This document shows positions 1 to 10,399 of a stretch of DNA of 64,000 nt, in pieces (positions within the stretch are counted from its first letter, which is position 1; each line of letters opens with the position of its first letter). Made by a program: the position numbers and the translations under genes. The stretch spans positions 62,001-126,000 of the forward strand of contig JBBELK010001374.1 in assembly GCA_037783545.1 (NCBI GenBank), in the 5' to 3' direction. This stretch comes from Henricia sp. BOLD:AAB3569. Lineage: Eukaryota > Echinodermata > Asteroidea > Spinulosida > Echinasteridae. The notes under the pieces were generated by a model. The model had not been told where the DNA came from and did not search any database. It saw only the letters and a program-made list of their open reading frames with translations.

Positions 1-73
1 TTGTCTCTTGTTTTGGTGCGTTTCCATATTTTCATATTCTTGTTGCGGTGTGGAATTTTTCTGCACCGTAACA
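1..73 (+). repeat. 3' end of the 5' LTR of a Ty3/gypsy element
   Basis: These 73 bases match 6003-6075, the end of the 3' LTR, with two substitutions near the terminus. The segment ends in TAACA, the inverted counterpart of the TGTTA that opens the 3' LTR. The rest of the 5' LTR lies left of the window. Near-identity of the two ends suggests a fairly recent insertion, although 73 bases is too short for a reliable date. Confidence 0.93.
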
Positions 74-76
74 AAT

Positions 77-94
77 TGGGGGCTTGTCCGGGAA
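77..94 (+). promoter_or_regulatory. Primer-binding site, tRNA-Pro type
   Basis: The 18 bases TGGGGGCTTGTCCGGGAA start three bases after the LTR end. From memory, the proline-tRNA primer site of gammaretroviruses differs at only two positions, so tRNA-Pro is the probable primer for minus-strand DNA synthesis. Confidence 0.75.
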
Positions 95-206
95 ACAACC
101 AATTTAGGCAAAATTTCATTTCGTGTTTACGATATTGTCAAACAAGGTCACGGCACATTTTGTGTATTTTTGCTTGCTGGTTATTGTAGTGTATCCATAC
201 TTCATC

Positions 207-1934
207 ATGGCTAGTACCAGTCAGTTCGATGCACAAGCTTTCGCAGAATCTGAAGATTTGTCACTCGCTAAGTTAAGGCAGTTGACCAAAGACGAGTTGC
301 AAGAACTTGCCAAATTTCTCAACTTAGAAATTTCTCGAAGTGCTAAGAAGCACAAGCTAGTTAGTGTTCTCGCTGAACACCTAAACCTAGACGTGGCTGA
401 GTCTCCACAGTCCGTGGATCGAGAAATTGAGCTTGCCAAGATTGAGCTTGAAAAAGAAAAGCTCAGACTTGAGTTTCAAAGGCAAGAGAAAGACAAAGAA
501 AGAGAAAAAGAAAGAGAATTTGAAATGCGAAAGCTTGAACTCGAGCATGACCTCAAAATGAAAGAGCTTGAATTAGGTGCTAAGAAAAACACAGACAAAG
601 TGAAAACTAAAGGTGACTTTGATCTAGCGAAAATCGTTAGGTTGGTGCCAAAGTTCAACGAACATGACGTTGAAACATTTTTTCTGTCTTTCGAGAAAAC
701 TGCTGAAAGTCTCGGTTGGCCCGAGAAGTATTGGCCTTTGCTCCTGCAGAGCACTTTTGTGGGTAAGGCTCAGAAAGTCTATGCCACACTTTCTAAGGAC
801 CAGTGTAGTGATTATGCTACAGTTAAGGCAGCCATTTTGAATGCCTATGAACTGGTTCCTGAGGCCTATCGGCAGAAATTCCGTAACTTGACTAAATCGT
901 TTGGCCACACCTACGTTGAATTCGCTAGACAAAAGGAGATTGGTTTTGATCGTTGGTATCAATCGCTCAAAGTTGAGAAGAATTATTCTGAGTTGAAAGA
1001 GGTTGTACTCATGGAAGAGTTCAAAAATAGTGTCCCCCTGAATATCAAAACCCATCTTGAAGAGCACCAAATCACTAAGTTAAAGAAAGCTGCAATCATA
1101 GCTGATGAGTATGACTTAACTCACAAAATGAGCAAAAATAACAATAATTTCCAGCCAAAGAAATTCTACAAATACAGTGATAAGGGCAAGTCAGGTTCCG
1201 AGGCACAGTCTAGCACTGGAAATCCTGGGCCGACTGAGAAGTCTTCTTCGCCAAGTGACGCCAATAAAAACGTGTTTCCTCCGTGTGGGTACTGTCACAA
1301 GAAGGGTCACTCGAAGGCGAGATGCTTCAAGTTCCTGGCTGATGAGCGTCAGCGTTCTGAAAAGCCTGTTGCTTTTGTCCGTAAGGACATTCTACTTCGT
1401 GAGAAGTCCGGTGAGGCCAATGGCGACCGTGTTTCTTCTTCGAAGATGGTTAATGAAATCGACCGAGTTGATGAAATCTACAAAGATTTTATTTATCGTG
1501 GTGATGTGTCCAGCGCAACGGATGAAGCCGATAATCCAGTTGTTATCCTACGGGATACAGGAGCGTCACAATCACTGATGCTGGAGGACGTAATGTCTTT
1601 GTCTCCAGAAAGTTCGCTGAATGCGAAGATGTTGATTCAAGGTATTGGGGGTAATTATATGCCTGTCCCGTTGCATAGGGTGTATTTGAGATGTGATTTG
1701 TTCACTGGCCCTGTGGTCGTTGGAGTTGTTCCTAGTCTACCGATGAAAGGTGTTGGGTTTTTGCTAGGCAACGACGTCGCGGGTGGCAAAGTGTCGGCAT
1801 CCCCTATTGTCTCTGGTAATCCTATGGAGGAACCAGAAATTCAGTCTTTGGAGGAGGAGTTTCCAGAAATCTTCCCCGAATGTGCAGTAACGAGATCTCA
1901 GATGAAGCAGATGCAGAAGGAGGCTGCATATTAG
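207..1934 (+). CDS. gag: Gag-protease polyprotein of the gypsy element
   Basis: The protein forms the particle and carries the maturation protease. From the ATG at 207 it has about 575 residues. The first 65 residues are helical with a SAP-like run of leucines and lysines. Residues about 75-130 are a highly charged Glu/Lys coiled coil. A capsid-like helical region follows. Near residues 361-375 is a CCHC zinc knuckle (C-x2-C-x4-H-x4-C, CGYCHKKGHSKARC). The retropepsin motif DTGAS lies near residue 450, followed by a hydrophobic flap region and LLGNDV. The frame is open further upstream to 123, but ATG 207 gives a better start. No stop or frameshift interrupts it. The 3' end overlaps the second ORF, which lies in the -1 frame. 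Confidence 0.93.
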   Translation: MASTSQFDAQAFAESEDLSLAKLRQLTKDELQELAKFLNLEISRSAKKHKLVSVLAEHLNLDVAESPQSVDREIELAKIELEKEKLRLEFQRQEKDKEREKEREFEMRKLELEHDLKMKELELGAKKNTDKVKTKGDFDLAKIVRLVPKFNEHDVETFFLSFEKTAESLGWPEKYWPLLLQSTFVGKAQKVYATLSKDQCSDYATVKAAILNAYELVPEAYRQKFRNLTKSFGHTYVEFARQKEIGFDRWYQSLKVEKNYSELKEVVLMEEFKNSVPLNIKTHLEEHQITKLKKAAIIADEYDLTHKMSKNNNNFQPKKFYKYSDKGKSGSEAQSSTGNPGPTEKSSSPSDANKNVFPPCGYCHKKGHSKARCFKFLADERQRSEKPVAFVRKDILLREKSGEANGDRVSSSKMVNEIDRVDEIYKDFIYRGDVSSATDEADNPVVILRDTGASQSLMLEDVMSLSPESSLNAKMLIQGIGGNYMPVPLHRVYLRCDLFTGPVVVGVVPSLPMKGVGFLLGNDVAGGKVSASPIVSGNPMEEPEIQSLEEEFPEIFPECAVTRSQMKQMQKEAAY

Positions 1935-4819
1935 AGTCAGTGCCGATAGAGGACGACTCTGGTGTTTGGCTGGCTGAAACCTTCTTCAATAATTTAGAAG
2001 ATGAGGGAGTGTCTCAAGATGCTAAGTTTAGCCGTTCCTCGCTTATAGAGCATCAACAAGTGGACCCAGTTTTGATGAAGCTCGCCCAGACAGCGTGTTC
2101 TGAGGAAGAAGCTCGAGGGGTTCCGGAATGCTACTACGTCAAATCCGGCGTGTCAATGAGGAAATGGAGACCTACCCAGAAACCAGCTGATGAAGAATGG
2201 AGTATTGTTCATCAAATTATTGTTCCTCCTTGCTACCGTGACGAGATCCTGAGAATCGCACACGATATCCCAGTTGCAGGTCATCTTGGTATTCGAAAGA
2301 CTCAGTCTAGAGTCATGGCACATTTTTATTGGCCGAAGCTACACCAAGACGTGGTGAATTTCTGCAAGACGTGCCATACATGCCAGATGGTGGGAAAGCC
2401 TCAACCGTCAATTAAGCCTGCACCGATGATTCCAATTCCTGCATTTGACGAGCCATTTTCGAGAGTCCTAGTGGATTGTGTTGGTCCTTTGCCGCGGACG
2501 AAGTCTGGGCACCAGTTTTTGTTGACCATCATGGATTTGTCAACTCGTTTTCCTGAGGCCATTCCACTGAGGAAGATCACAGCCAAAGTTGTTGTTGAGG
2601 CTCTGGTGCAGTTTTTCACAAGATATGGCCTACCGAAAGAAGTACAGTCTGACCAGGGGTCTAACTTCATGTCGGGTCTGTTTCAAGAAGTCATGCGTGA
2701 GCTGGGGATAAAGCAGATTAAGTCATCCGCCTATCACCCGCAATCCCAAGGGGCTCTGGAGAGGTACCACCAAACCCTCAAGAATATGATGAGAGCTTAC
2801 TGCAATGATTTTCCAGAAGATTGGGACAAAGGAATTCCCTTTCTGCTATTTGCCACGAGAGACTCCCCGAATGAGTCGACTGGTTTCACTCCATTTGAGT
2901 TGGTCTACGGTCATGAGGTGAGGGGACCTTTAAAGCTCATCAAGGAGAGATTTTTGGCAGAGGACGACGAGACCAATCTGCTCGACTATGTGTCGAACTT
3001 CAAAGAGAGGCTGTCGAGAGCCTGTTCCGTCGCTCAAGAACACCTCAAGGAATCTCAACGGGTCATGAAGACAAGAGCAGACAAGAAATCTGAAGTCCGC
3101 ACCTTTAAGCCCGGCGAGAAAGTTCTAGTGCTGTTGCCTCTGCCTGGCGAGCCCCTTAAAGCCAAGTTCAGTGGTCCCTACTGTGTCAAAAAGAAACTCA
3201 ATGATGTGAATTATGTCATAAGTACCCCAGACCGAAGAAAGAGCCAAAGAGTTTGTCATGTTAACATGCTCAAGAGGTACTATGAGCGTGACAATTCTGA
3301 CCAACCTGTGGGGGTAATTGTTGTTGAGCCAGTTAGTGACCAATCACAAAGTGACCACGAGACAGAAACATCTGAAATTGATTTTCTTACTGTTCAGTTT
3401 TCGAATTCTGAAATTCTAGCTGACTTGGATAAGGTTATTGGCCATTTGAGCATTGACCAACGACAAGACTTGTCAGACTTACTCCAAAAGTGTGAGCAGG
3501 TTTGTTCGGATAAACCAGGTCGCACTTCAAGTGCAGTTCATGATGTCGATGTAGGGGATACAAGGCCTATAAAACAGGCACCCTACCGACTCAACCCGGA
3601 CAAGTTGTCGAAAGTTCGGGAGGAAGTTAAGTTCATGTTAGAGAATGACATTATAGAACCAAGTCAGAGTTCCTGGAGTTCTCCCATTGTCATGGTACCA
3701 AAGCCTGACGGCACACTTAGATTCTGCATCGACTACAGAAAAGTCAATGCAGGAACTAAGAGTGACTCTTTTCCGATACCTCGTCTAGAAGACTGTATCG
3801 ATCGAGTAGGAAACTCTGCATTTGTCACTAAGATAGACCTGTTAAAGGGTTATTGGCAAGTGCCCTTGACTGACCGAGCCAAAGAAATTTCAGCTTTTGT
3901 GACACCCGATGGTCTGTACCAATGCAAAACGATGCCATTTGGGATGAAAAATGCCCCGGCTACGTTCCAGAGAATGATGAGTAAAGTCATTTCTGGACTT
4001 GAGAACTGTGTCGTTTACATTGACGACATTTTGGTGTATAGCGATAGTTGGGAAGACCACATCAAACACTTGGGTGCCCTATTTGACCGGCTTTCTGAAG
4101 CCAAGTTAGTGGTGAATTTGAAGAAAAGTGAATTTGCCAAAGCTACAGTGACATACCTAGGTCACGTGGTCGGTCAAGGTCGCGTGCTGCCACGAATGGC
4201 CAAAACACAAGCCATTCAAGACTTTCCTATTCCCACTGGGAAAAGAGAACTTATGCGATTTCTTGGTATGAGTGGATTTTATAGGAAGTTTGTTCCAAAT
4301 TTCAGCACTATTGCCACTCCACTGACTAAACTCTTACAGAAAAATGTCAAGTTTATTTGGTCTGACTCATGCCAAAATGCATTTGACCAGTTGAAAGCCA
4401 TGTTGACTAACAAGCCAGTTTTGACTGCGCCTAAGTTTGACAAGGCGTTCAAAATAGCCATTGACGCCAGTGATGTTGGTGTCGGAGCAGTTTTGCTCCA
4501 AGACGATGAGTCAGGCATTGAACGACCGATCAGTTACTTTTCTAAGAAACTGTACAAACACCAGGCCAAATACTCAACCATCGAAAAAGAAGCGTTGGGT
4601 CTGGTCCTTGCTTTGCAACACTTTGAAGTGTATGTGACTAATGGTGCTGACGAAACCATAATTTACACTGATCACAATCCACTTGTGTTCCTAGCAAAAT
4701 TTAAGACAAAGAATCAGAGATTATTTCGATGGAGTTTGATTTTGCAACCATATCCACTTAGGATTAAGCACATTGCCGGAAAGAACAATGTTATTGCAGA
4801 TGCTCTGTCTAGAGTTTAA
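1820..4819 (+). CDS. pol: Pol: integrase followed by reverse transcriptase and RNase H
   Basis: The frame is open from just after a stop at 1817-1819, and the first ATG is at 1880, so translation needs a -1 frameshift in the 115-base overlap with gag or re-initiation at 1880. I see no clear slippery heptamer. Numbering from ATG 1880: an HHCC zinc module at about residues 127-170 (HLGIRK, then CKTCHTC), then an integrase core with D near 198 (LVDCVG), D near 257 (SDQGSNF) and E near 293 (GALERYH), a D-35-E spacing. RT starts near 577, with YIDD near 712. RNase H starts near 855 (AIDAS) and ends at ADALSRV. Integrase therefore precedes RT, as in Ty1/copia, although the RT sequence is Ty3/gypsy. 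This order defines the Gmr1-like group. No env is present. The ORF is uninterrupted. Confidence 0.93.
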   Translation, partial: SYGGTRNSVFGGGVSRNLPRMCSNEISDEADAEGGCILESVPIEDDSGVWLAETFFNNLEDEGVSQDAKFSRSSLIEHQQVDPVLMKLAQTACSEEEARGVPECYYVKSGVSMRKWRPTQKPADEEWSIVHQIIVPPCYRDEILRIAHDIPVAGHLGIRKTQSRVMAHFYWPKLHQDVVNFCKTCHTCQMVGKPQPSIKPAPMIPIPAFDEPFSRVLVDCVGPLPRTKSGHQFLLTIMDLSTRFPEAIPLRKITAKVVVEALVQFFTRYGLPKEVQSDQGSNFMSGLFQEVMRELGIKQIKSSAYHPQSQGALERYHQTLKNMMRAYCNDFPEDWDKGIPFLLFATRDSPNESTGFTPFELVYGHEVRGPLKLIKERFLAEDDETNLLDYVSNFKERLSRACSVAQEHLKESQRVMKTRADKKSEVRTFKPGEKVLVLLPLPGEPLKAKFSGPYCVKKKLNDVNYVISTPDRRKSQRVCHVNMLKRYYERDNSDQPVGVIVVEPVSDQSQSDHETETSEIDFLTVQFSNSEILADLDKVIGHLSIDQRQDLSDLLQKCEQVCSDKPGRTSSAVHDVDVGDTRPIKQAPYRLNPDKLSKVREEVKFMLENDIIEPSQSSWSSPIVMVPKPDGTLRFCIDYRKVNAGTKSDSFPIPRLEDCIDRVGNSAFVTKIDLLKGYWQVPLTDRAKEISAFVTPDGLYQCKTMPFGMKNAPATFQRMMSKVISGLENCVVYIDDILVYSDSWEDHIKHLGALFDRLSEAKLVVNLKKSEFAKATVTYLGHVVGQGRVLPRMAKTQAIQDFPIPTGKRELMRFLGMSGFYRKFVPNFSTIATPLTKLLQKNVKFIWSDSCQNAFDQLKAMLTNKPVLTAPKFDKAFKIAIDASDVGVGAVLLQDDESGIERPISYFSKKLYKHQAKYSTIEKEALGLVLALQHFEVYVTNGADETIIYTDHNPLVFLAKFKTKNQRLFRWSLILQPYPLRIKHIAGKNNVIADALSRV

Positions 4820-4966
4820 AAACCTCTATGCTCCATCACCAGTAAAGATTGTGATCAAAGTGTTTTTGAAAAAGTGTTTGAACCATGTGTTTACTGTAAG
4901 TGTTTAAACTTAACTTTATTGTAAGTTTGTGTAAAAATTATAACGAAAATTTCCTCTGTAAATTTT

Positions 4967-4985
4967 CTTCTTTTTTGGGGGGAGA
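4967..4985 (+). promoter_or_regulatory. Polypurine tract
   Basis: A GGGGGGAGA run immediately precedes the TGTTA that begins the 3' LTR. This is the expected place and composition for the plus-strand primer of an LTR retrotransposon. Confidence 0.75.
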
Positions 4986-6075
4986 TGTTATGTACACACA
5001 CTAAAATGAGCTATGATATTTGTATAAAAGCGTGTACCTTAATCACTCCACACAAGATGTATGCTGGAGTAATTAACTTGCATGTACCCCTTATATTTAC
5101 TGTGTAATAAAACAAACAACTATAATTCTCTATATAGTATAGCCTAGTACATTCTACCGTATTCTGCACACAGTACTAGCCAGACATTGGTTAGATACAA
5201 TGTTGTGAAAGTTCGGTGACCTCTGTGACACGTTCTCGATCCTTCCATTCATCTTTTAGCGCCGTGTTATGTTCTAAACTATTCTGGGAAATAATTATAT
5301 ATTCATGAATCTGGTGAGCCAATGGGCGTATTGTTTAGTTGTATAATGTGATGACATCATGGGATTGCCTATGTGTGGGGATTCCCCTGGTTGTTGCAAG
5401 ACATGAGTAGTATTTTCTGGAAATAATGAACAGTATATATAAGAGAGTGATTTTGGTAATAAGATTTAGCACTTGAGCACTGCACTACAATATAGCACTT
5501 CAATACAGTACTACAATAGAGCACTCCAATATACATGTAGCTCGATAATCTTCGGACTTAGCTCTGTTTCCGCCAAGTTTTGGACCGGATCCCTGACGTT
5601 TGGAAAGTTGTTTATCGACGGACGTGTTATCCACATTTGATCACCGAACTGTGGAGTTTCGGCGTGTTTTCATCTGGCGTTTATCCTGATAGAAGGCGTT
5701 GTTTGTGTGACGAAGGATTCGCGAATCAAGAGACATTTTTGTTGTCGACTTGAACTGTAGCGGTCTAGTTTGTCGTCATAACCGTTTGCCAGAAGCTTCG
5801 TGGAGTTGTCAGCCGTCCGTTTTCCAGTCAAGTCCTGCTTTAAAGTCCGTAAGATCTTTTGTTTATATTGTATAAAATCTTAAGTGCTCATTTTTGAAAT
5901 TGTGCAAACGTAATCACTGTGCATTTGGTTTTGATTGTTGAGATCAGTACATAAATTATATAATTTCTTTCTTGTTACATCAGAGCGAGCTTGTTTGACT
6001 TATTGTCTCTTGTTTTGGTGCGTTTCCATATTTTCATATTCTTGTTGCGGTGTGGAATTTTTCTGCATTGTAACA
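4986..6075 (+). repeat. 3' LTR of the gypsy element (1,090 bp)
   Basis: The LTR runs from TGTTATGTACA to TTGTAACA, with 5-base inverted ends TGTTA/TAACA. It contains AATAAA near 5107 and a good TATA box (TATATATAAG) near 5434. Its last 73 bases match the window's first 73. It is long for a gypsy LTR. The target-site duplication cannot be tested because the left flank is outside the window. Confidence 0.92.
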
Positions 6076-6270
6076 GTAGTGATAATTTGCAGATATGTAA
6101 AGGGCATCCATTTTATTTGCAGCTCGGAGTTGCGCTCCTCTTTAACTTGTCTCGTATATGGCCAGAGCGCAAACTTAGGTGAACTGATTACTAACATTTT
6201 TGTCAGATGAATGTAATGTGTTCATAAAAATTGTAAATGCATATTAATCTGTGTGGATATGGTTATAGTA

Positions 6271-7916
6271 CACTACTCAAAAGAATTAAAAGAACAAGAG
6301 AACATAATGTTTTTGTCATGGTCTATATGGGCTACCGTTAGAACAAGAGGCATTAAAGTTATGTGAAAATCATTCAGGTGTTGTCAATTGATTCTCAAAC
6401 AATACTCAACAATGTATGGCGAAATTTATTGATGTGGTAGCCTGTTAACATGATAAACATGAATGAACAAAAATATGGACATAATCATCTGGCAGGTTAT
6501 CATGACTATCCGTACATTGTCCACGTTTTGGCAAAGTAAACGTTAATTAATCATTGTCTAGTAACCGGTATGACCTCCACGTGCTTGTACGCACTCCTGA
6601 CAGCGTCGAGGCATGCTTAAAATTAACTGTCTTATGGAGTCTTGGGGAATGTTCTCCCACTCTTCAACCAAGGCCCCTCTGAGTGTCTGTACAGAGTCTG
6701 GAGTATGTTCTCGACCTGCAACACGTCTGCCAAGCATGTCCCATGCATGCTCTATAGGGTTTAGGTCAGGAGATCTTGCCGGCCAGGGCATCGTGCTGAT
6801 TCCCTCATTCTCAAGAAAGTTCATGGACACTCGTGCAGTGTGTGCACGAGCGTTATCTTGCACCAGGATGAAATTTTCACCTACGGCAGCATTATATGGC
6901 CTCACAACAGGTTCCAGTATCTCATCTCGATACCTCAAACATGTTAGTGCACCACCAGCTACCACGACGAGGTCCGTACGCCCCTCCAGGGAGATACCCG
7001 CCCACACCATAACTGATCCACCTCTAAAGTGGTCAAATTCGACAATGTTGCAGTTGAAATATCGTTCCCCCGACCGTCTCCAAACCCTTACACGTCTATC
7101 ATTGGTTGAAACAGTGAACCTGCTTTCATTTGAGAACAGTACTGGTGCCCACTGGTCCATCTGCCAAAATTGATGGTTTCTAGTAAAGGCCAGCCGGGCT
7201 CTGCGGTGTACTACGGACAAAATGGGGCATGTGGCTGGTCGTCTGGCTCTCATACCATATTCATGCAGACGATTCCTGACTGTTTGATTAGAAACACGGA
7301 CATCAGTTGCCCTGTGGAAGCTTGTGGCTAGGGATCTTGCAGTAGATCGTCGATTTGGACGTGCCAGGATCCTCAGGTATCGGTCCTGGGGAGGGGTATA
7401 GTCACACGTCTGCGACCTTGTCCTGGCCTCCTGGTGTACAGACCATCTTCCTGAAAACGTCTCCACAACCGGTTGATGACACTTACGGACACACACAAAT
7501 GTACAGCCACCGCACGCTGTGTATTGCCAAATTCAAGGAGCTGGACAGCTCTAGCAACCTCAGCTTCAGTTAACTGACGGCGAACACCAGTACTCAGTCC
7601 CAGCAGACAGTACAACAAACAACAGAATTGGAAGAACCTTCATTTTGTTGCAATAAGTGATAACAACTAGTGATGACAAGTGTACCAATACCAACACCTT
7701 ATACAGGGTAAAAGAACACGCCTGTGGACACCCCGGTGTCCAGGTGTTAGAAGACACGCATGATTTCACCAACATTGTTGAGTATTGTTTGAAAATCAAT
7801 TGACAACACCTGAATGATTTTCACGTAACTTTAATGCCTCTTGTTCTAACGGTAGCCCATATAGACCATGACAAAAACATTATGTTCTCTTGTTCCTTTA
7901 ATTATTTTGAGTAGTG
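6271..7916 (-). mobile_element. Tc1-type DNA transposon with about 144-bp TIRs
   Basis: Inverted ends run from 6271 (CACTACTCAA) to about 6414 and from about 7772 to 7916 (TTGAGTAGTG). A TA dinucleotide flanks each side (6269-6270 and 7917-7918), the standard Tc1/mariner target-site duplication. The single gene inside is on the minus strand. The TIRs are well conserved, so the copy is not very old. Confidence 0.93.
6558..7618 (-). pseudogene. Tc1-family transposase, frameshifted
   Basis: The N-terminal part (7618 down to about 7400) has the paired-like helix-turn-helix (LTEAEVARAVQLLEFGNTQR and RLWRRFQEDG). A frame change near 7400 is needed to continue into the rest. The remainder holds a second HTH (RSLATSF, VSNQTVRNRL), then the catalytic domain. 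The second Asp is in VQDNARAHTA and the Glu in SPDLNPIEHAW, with 34 residues between them (DD34E). The first catalytic site reads FSNESRF where Tc1 transposases have FSDESRF, so the first Asp is Asn. With the frameshift, this copy should be inactive. Length is close to the usual 340-350 residues. Confidence 0.9.
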
Positions 7917-7977
7917 TACATGCTTATTGTTGAACATCACAATATCGTTGATTTCTTCAATTTGAAGCGACTCACCT

Positions 7978-8165
7978 GTCAAACACAAGATAAACATCAG
8001 TCTTCTTTAGGCGTCCCTGGATGTAATTGCGGAATCGGTCCAGATAGTCTTGCACTGTGCCAGATTGTGGCCATGGTACTACCCACAGTATAGCACAACC
8101 ATCCAGGAATGATACCTCCACATCCTTCTCAGCATTTCTGCTTGATAACTCCACTGCTTGATAAG
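7978..8165 (-). pseudogene. N-terminal-side exon of an ALxGCD/Cys-rich family gene, inverted
   Basis: Read on the minus strand this segment encodes a stretch with VSFLDGCAILWVVPWPQSGT and ending KKTDVYLVFDR. It stops at a canonical donor (ACAG|GTGAGT) at about 7978. From memory, DG-W-W-(P)-GT followed by DVYLVFDR is the N-terminal signature of a large uncharacterised protein family common in echinoderm and cnidarian gene models, whose C-terminal half lies next to it on the opposite strand. The segment begins near 8165, where the strand of homology flips. Confidence 0.6.
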
Positions 8166-8175
8166 CAAAAACCAA

Positions 8176-8735
8176 GGCCAACCTCAAGAATGCCATCAAA
8201 GTGCAACTCATCGACCTAATATGCGAGGACATGGTATCCCACAAGGATGACTTCGCACAGCACAAGCTTATCTCCCAGGCAACACCATTCATTCTGGCTT
8301 GCTATGGCCAGACTAAATGTACTTCATTGACAGAGGCACGACAGAAAATGTGGGCAAGCAAAGTGGGGCGGAGTGTGGCTGGCGCACCAAAGCTGGCTTC
8401 CTTGCCTCCAACAAATGAAGCATTCCAGGAAAATGTGGCCCGCGCTCACCTTCGGGTGGCAGTCTGGAGGAATACACTGCAACCCGATCCACCGAGAATG
8501 GATCCAACAGCATTTGGATGGTCACGGGAAGATCGCTCCAAGTGACACATCTGTAGTACCGGATGATTTGCTGAAACTTGTCAGATGCTCTTGCAGTATT
8601 GAGATTCCTTGCAGGAGTGCAAACCTTGCCTGCTCGGTGTTCTGTGCATGTCAGGGTGGCCAGGGTTGTTTTAATGAAAGAACAAAGCAAGCTCTACAGG
8701 CAGACGACGATGACGACGGTGACGAAACTGATTAG
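8176..8735 (+). pseudogene. C-terminal half of an ALxGCD/Cys-rich family gene
   Basis: Plus-strand coding with KANLKNAIKVQLIDLICEDM, then SQATPFILACYGQ, LPPTNEAFQENVARAHLRVA, PRMDPTAFGWSRED and a terminal Cys-rich block (VRCSCS, CRSANLACSVFCACQGGQGC). The block needs a frame change near 8540. The middle of the family, including the ALxGCD motif seen at 41 kb, is missing between the DLICEDM and ATPFILACYGQ parts. The function of the family is unknown to me. The Cys block suggests metal binding, and the location among transposons suggests that it is mobile. Confidence 0.6.
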
Positions 8736-8749
8736 AAGTCTCTCAAATG

Positions 8750-9796
8750 AACCCGAGACGGGACAGATACACATCTGTATCCATCTGCAAATACTCACTG
8801 ACCCATTGTCTCAGAACATTAATTTTATGACACCACTCCAAACTGAAAGGTGGTTACCATGGCAACAGAAAATCTTACACGAATCCATCCTTTTTTTAAA
8901 ATCGAATTTGTCAAGGGCAATAGTATATACATAGTATATACATAGGATATACAAAGAATGTTCAATTCATATATCTTGGACTTTATGGCAGTTTTGTCAT
9001 GTTACCACTTTTTACAGTCTTAATGGTTGCCATATGGCTAGTTACCATAACAACGGTACATTTAATACTGTACATTTTAACCCTTTTTATTAAATCCATC
9101 ATACCCCAAAACATAAATTTGTTTTAAAACATCATTGCTTTGTAGCAGAAAACGCTGACATGATTGGAATTTTCCTATTTTAGTCCATCGCAACAGTCAT
9201 CTTGGACGCCATTTTGAATATTTAAAATTGCTCAAGGGTGAAAGGTCCACACCACCCTAGATCTCATTAGATAGGCCTACACCCCAAAGATGAATAATCA
9301 GCAGAGAAAAAAAAACTATATCAGACATATTAGAGTCAGGTGGAAATTTGGCCGGACTACAAGGGCCGGATCTCGCTATCCGTTTCTGGCGATACAAAAA
9401 TGTGTGCATGCACAAAGTTTTATGGCCGCTTTGACGGACATCACCTGACGATGAACGTACATCCAAAGGATAAAAAGGACATAACACGCATTTCAACGAT
9501 ATCAACGGATGCCAAAAATCGACATTCGTTTTTCATGCGTTTGCCTTATCCGGCAAATTGTGACAGGCGCATTAAGTCAACTTGTACCCGAAAACTTTAA
9601 ATTTTGCATCTTTGCTTAGCAAAAACAACTGAAAACTGAAAATAAATCACCATCTTTACAATTACAAGGGAAATCTCCTCAGTTACGCGCAGTCCCACAA
9701 TGCACTGTGAGAGAATTTTACAAGTTCGACTGTAAACACCTTTTTACAGGCACTTCCCGAAGAAAATGAGCACGCTTGAGTTTTGGGCCTACAATA
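8750..9796. other. No gene recognised
   Basis: AT-rich sequence with short ORFs only. Three spaced GGTTACCATGGCAAC-like words occur between 8850 and 9060, perhaps old repeat remains. Nothing codes convincingly on either strand. Confidence 0.5.
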
Positions 9797-10399
9797 CTGG
9801 TCCTGGGGCCTTATTTACAAAGCACCCGCAACGATTTGCAGGCACGCAACTACCCCGTATCCCACACTTAAGCTTTTGCGGGTTATTCACAAAACCCCTT
9901 CAATCTGCCTGCACCCGTAAACTGCCCGTAAATCTCCAGACTTCCTGCAACGGGCCCACAACTTGAGTGAGTCGTCTTAAGCGTCAAAATGGTGGCACTC
10001 ATGGCAGTATATTTGATTCAAGAAGAACTGAATCGACGTGCTCTTCGGCGCCTGCGCGTTTTCCGTGACCGTTTTAACCCGCTGGATTCGTTTACTGATC
10101 ACACTATGAACATCTATGGAAATTGGGCACACACCATTGTTACTAACAATGAAGTTACAATGAACATGTACATGTTTTTGCTCATAGTGTCAAGAGCTCC
10201 TAAAACGGTATAGAACGGCTCGGTATGTTATTTTACAAGTAGTTGATGACCTGCTGAACGATGCTGTTGCACATCCCACTTGGCGATCGCGGGCCACACC
10301 GGCAAAAACGGAAAACAATTTCAGATTTTAAAAGGTGGAAATTTTAAAAAGAAAAAAAAAGGAAGTGCATTAGACTGGAGAGGAATTACTTAAATATGA

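Noticed and set aside
4820..4985. Possible env gene after RNase H
   Set aside because: Only 166 bases lie between the pol stop and the LTR, with no ORF.
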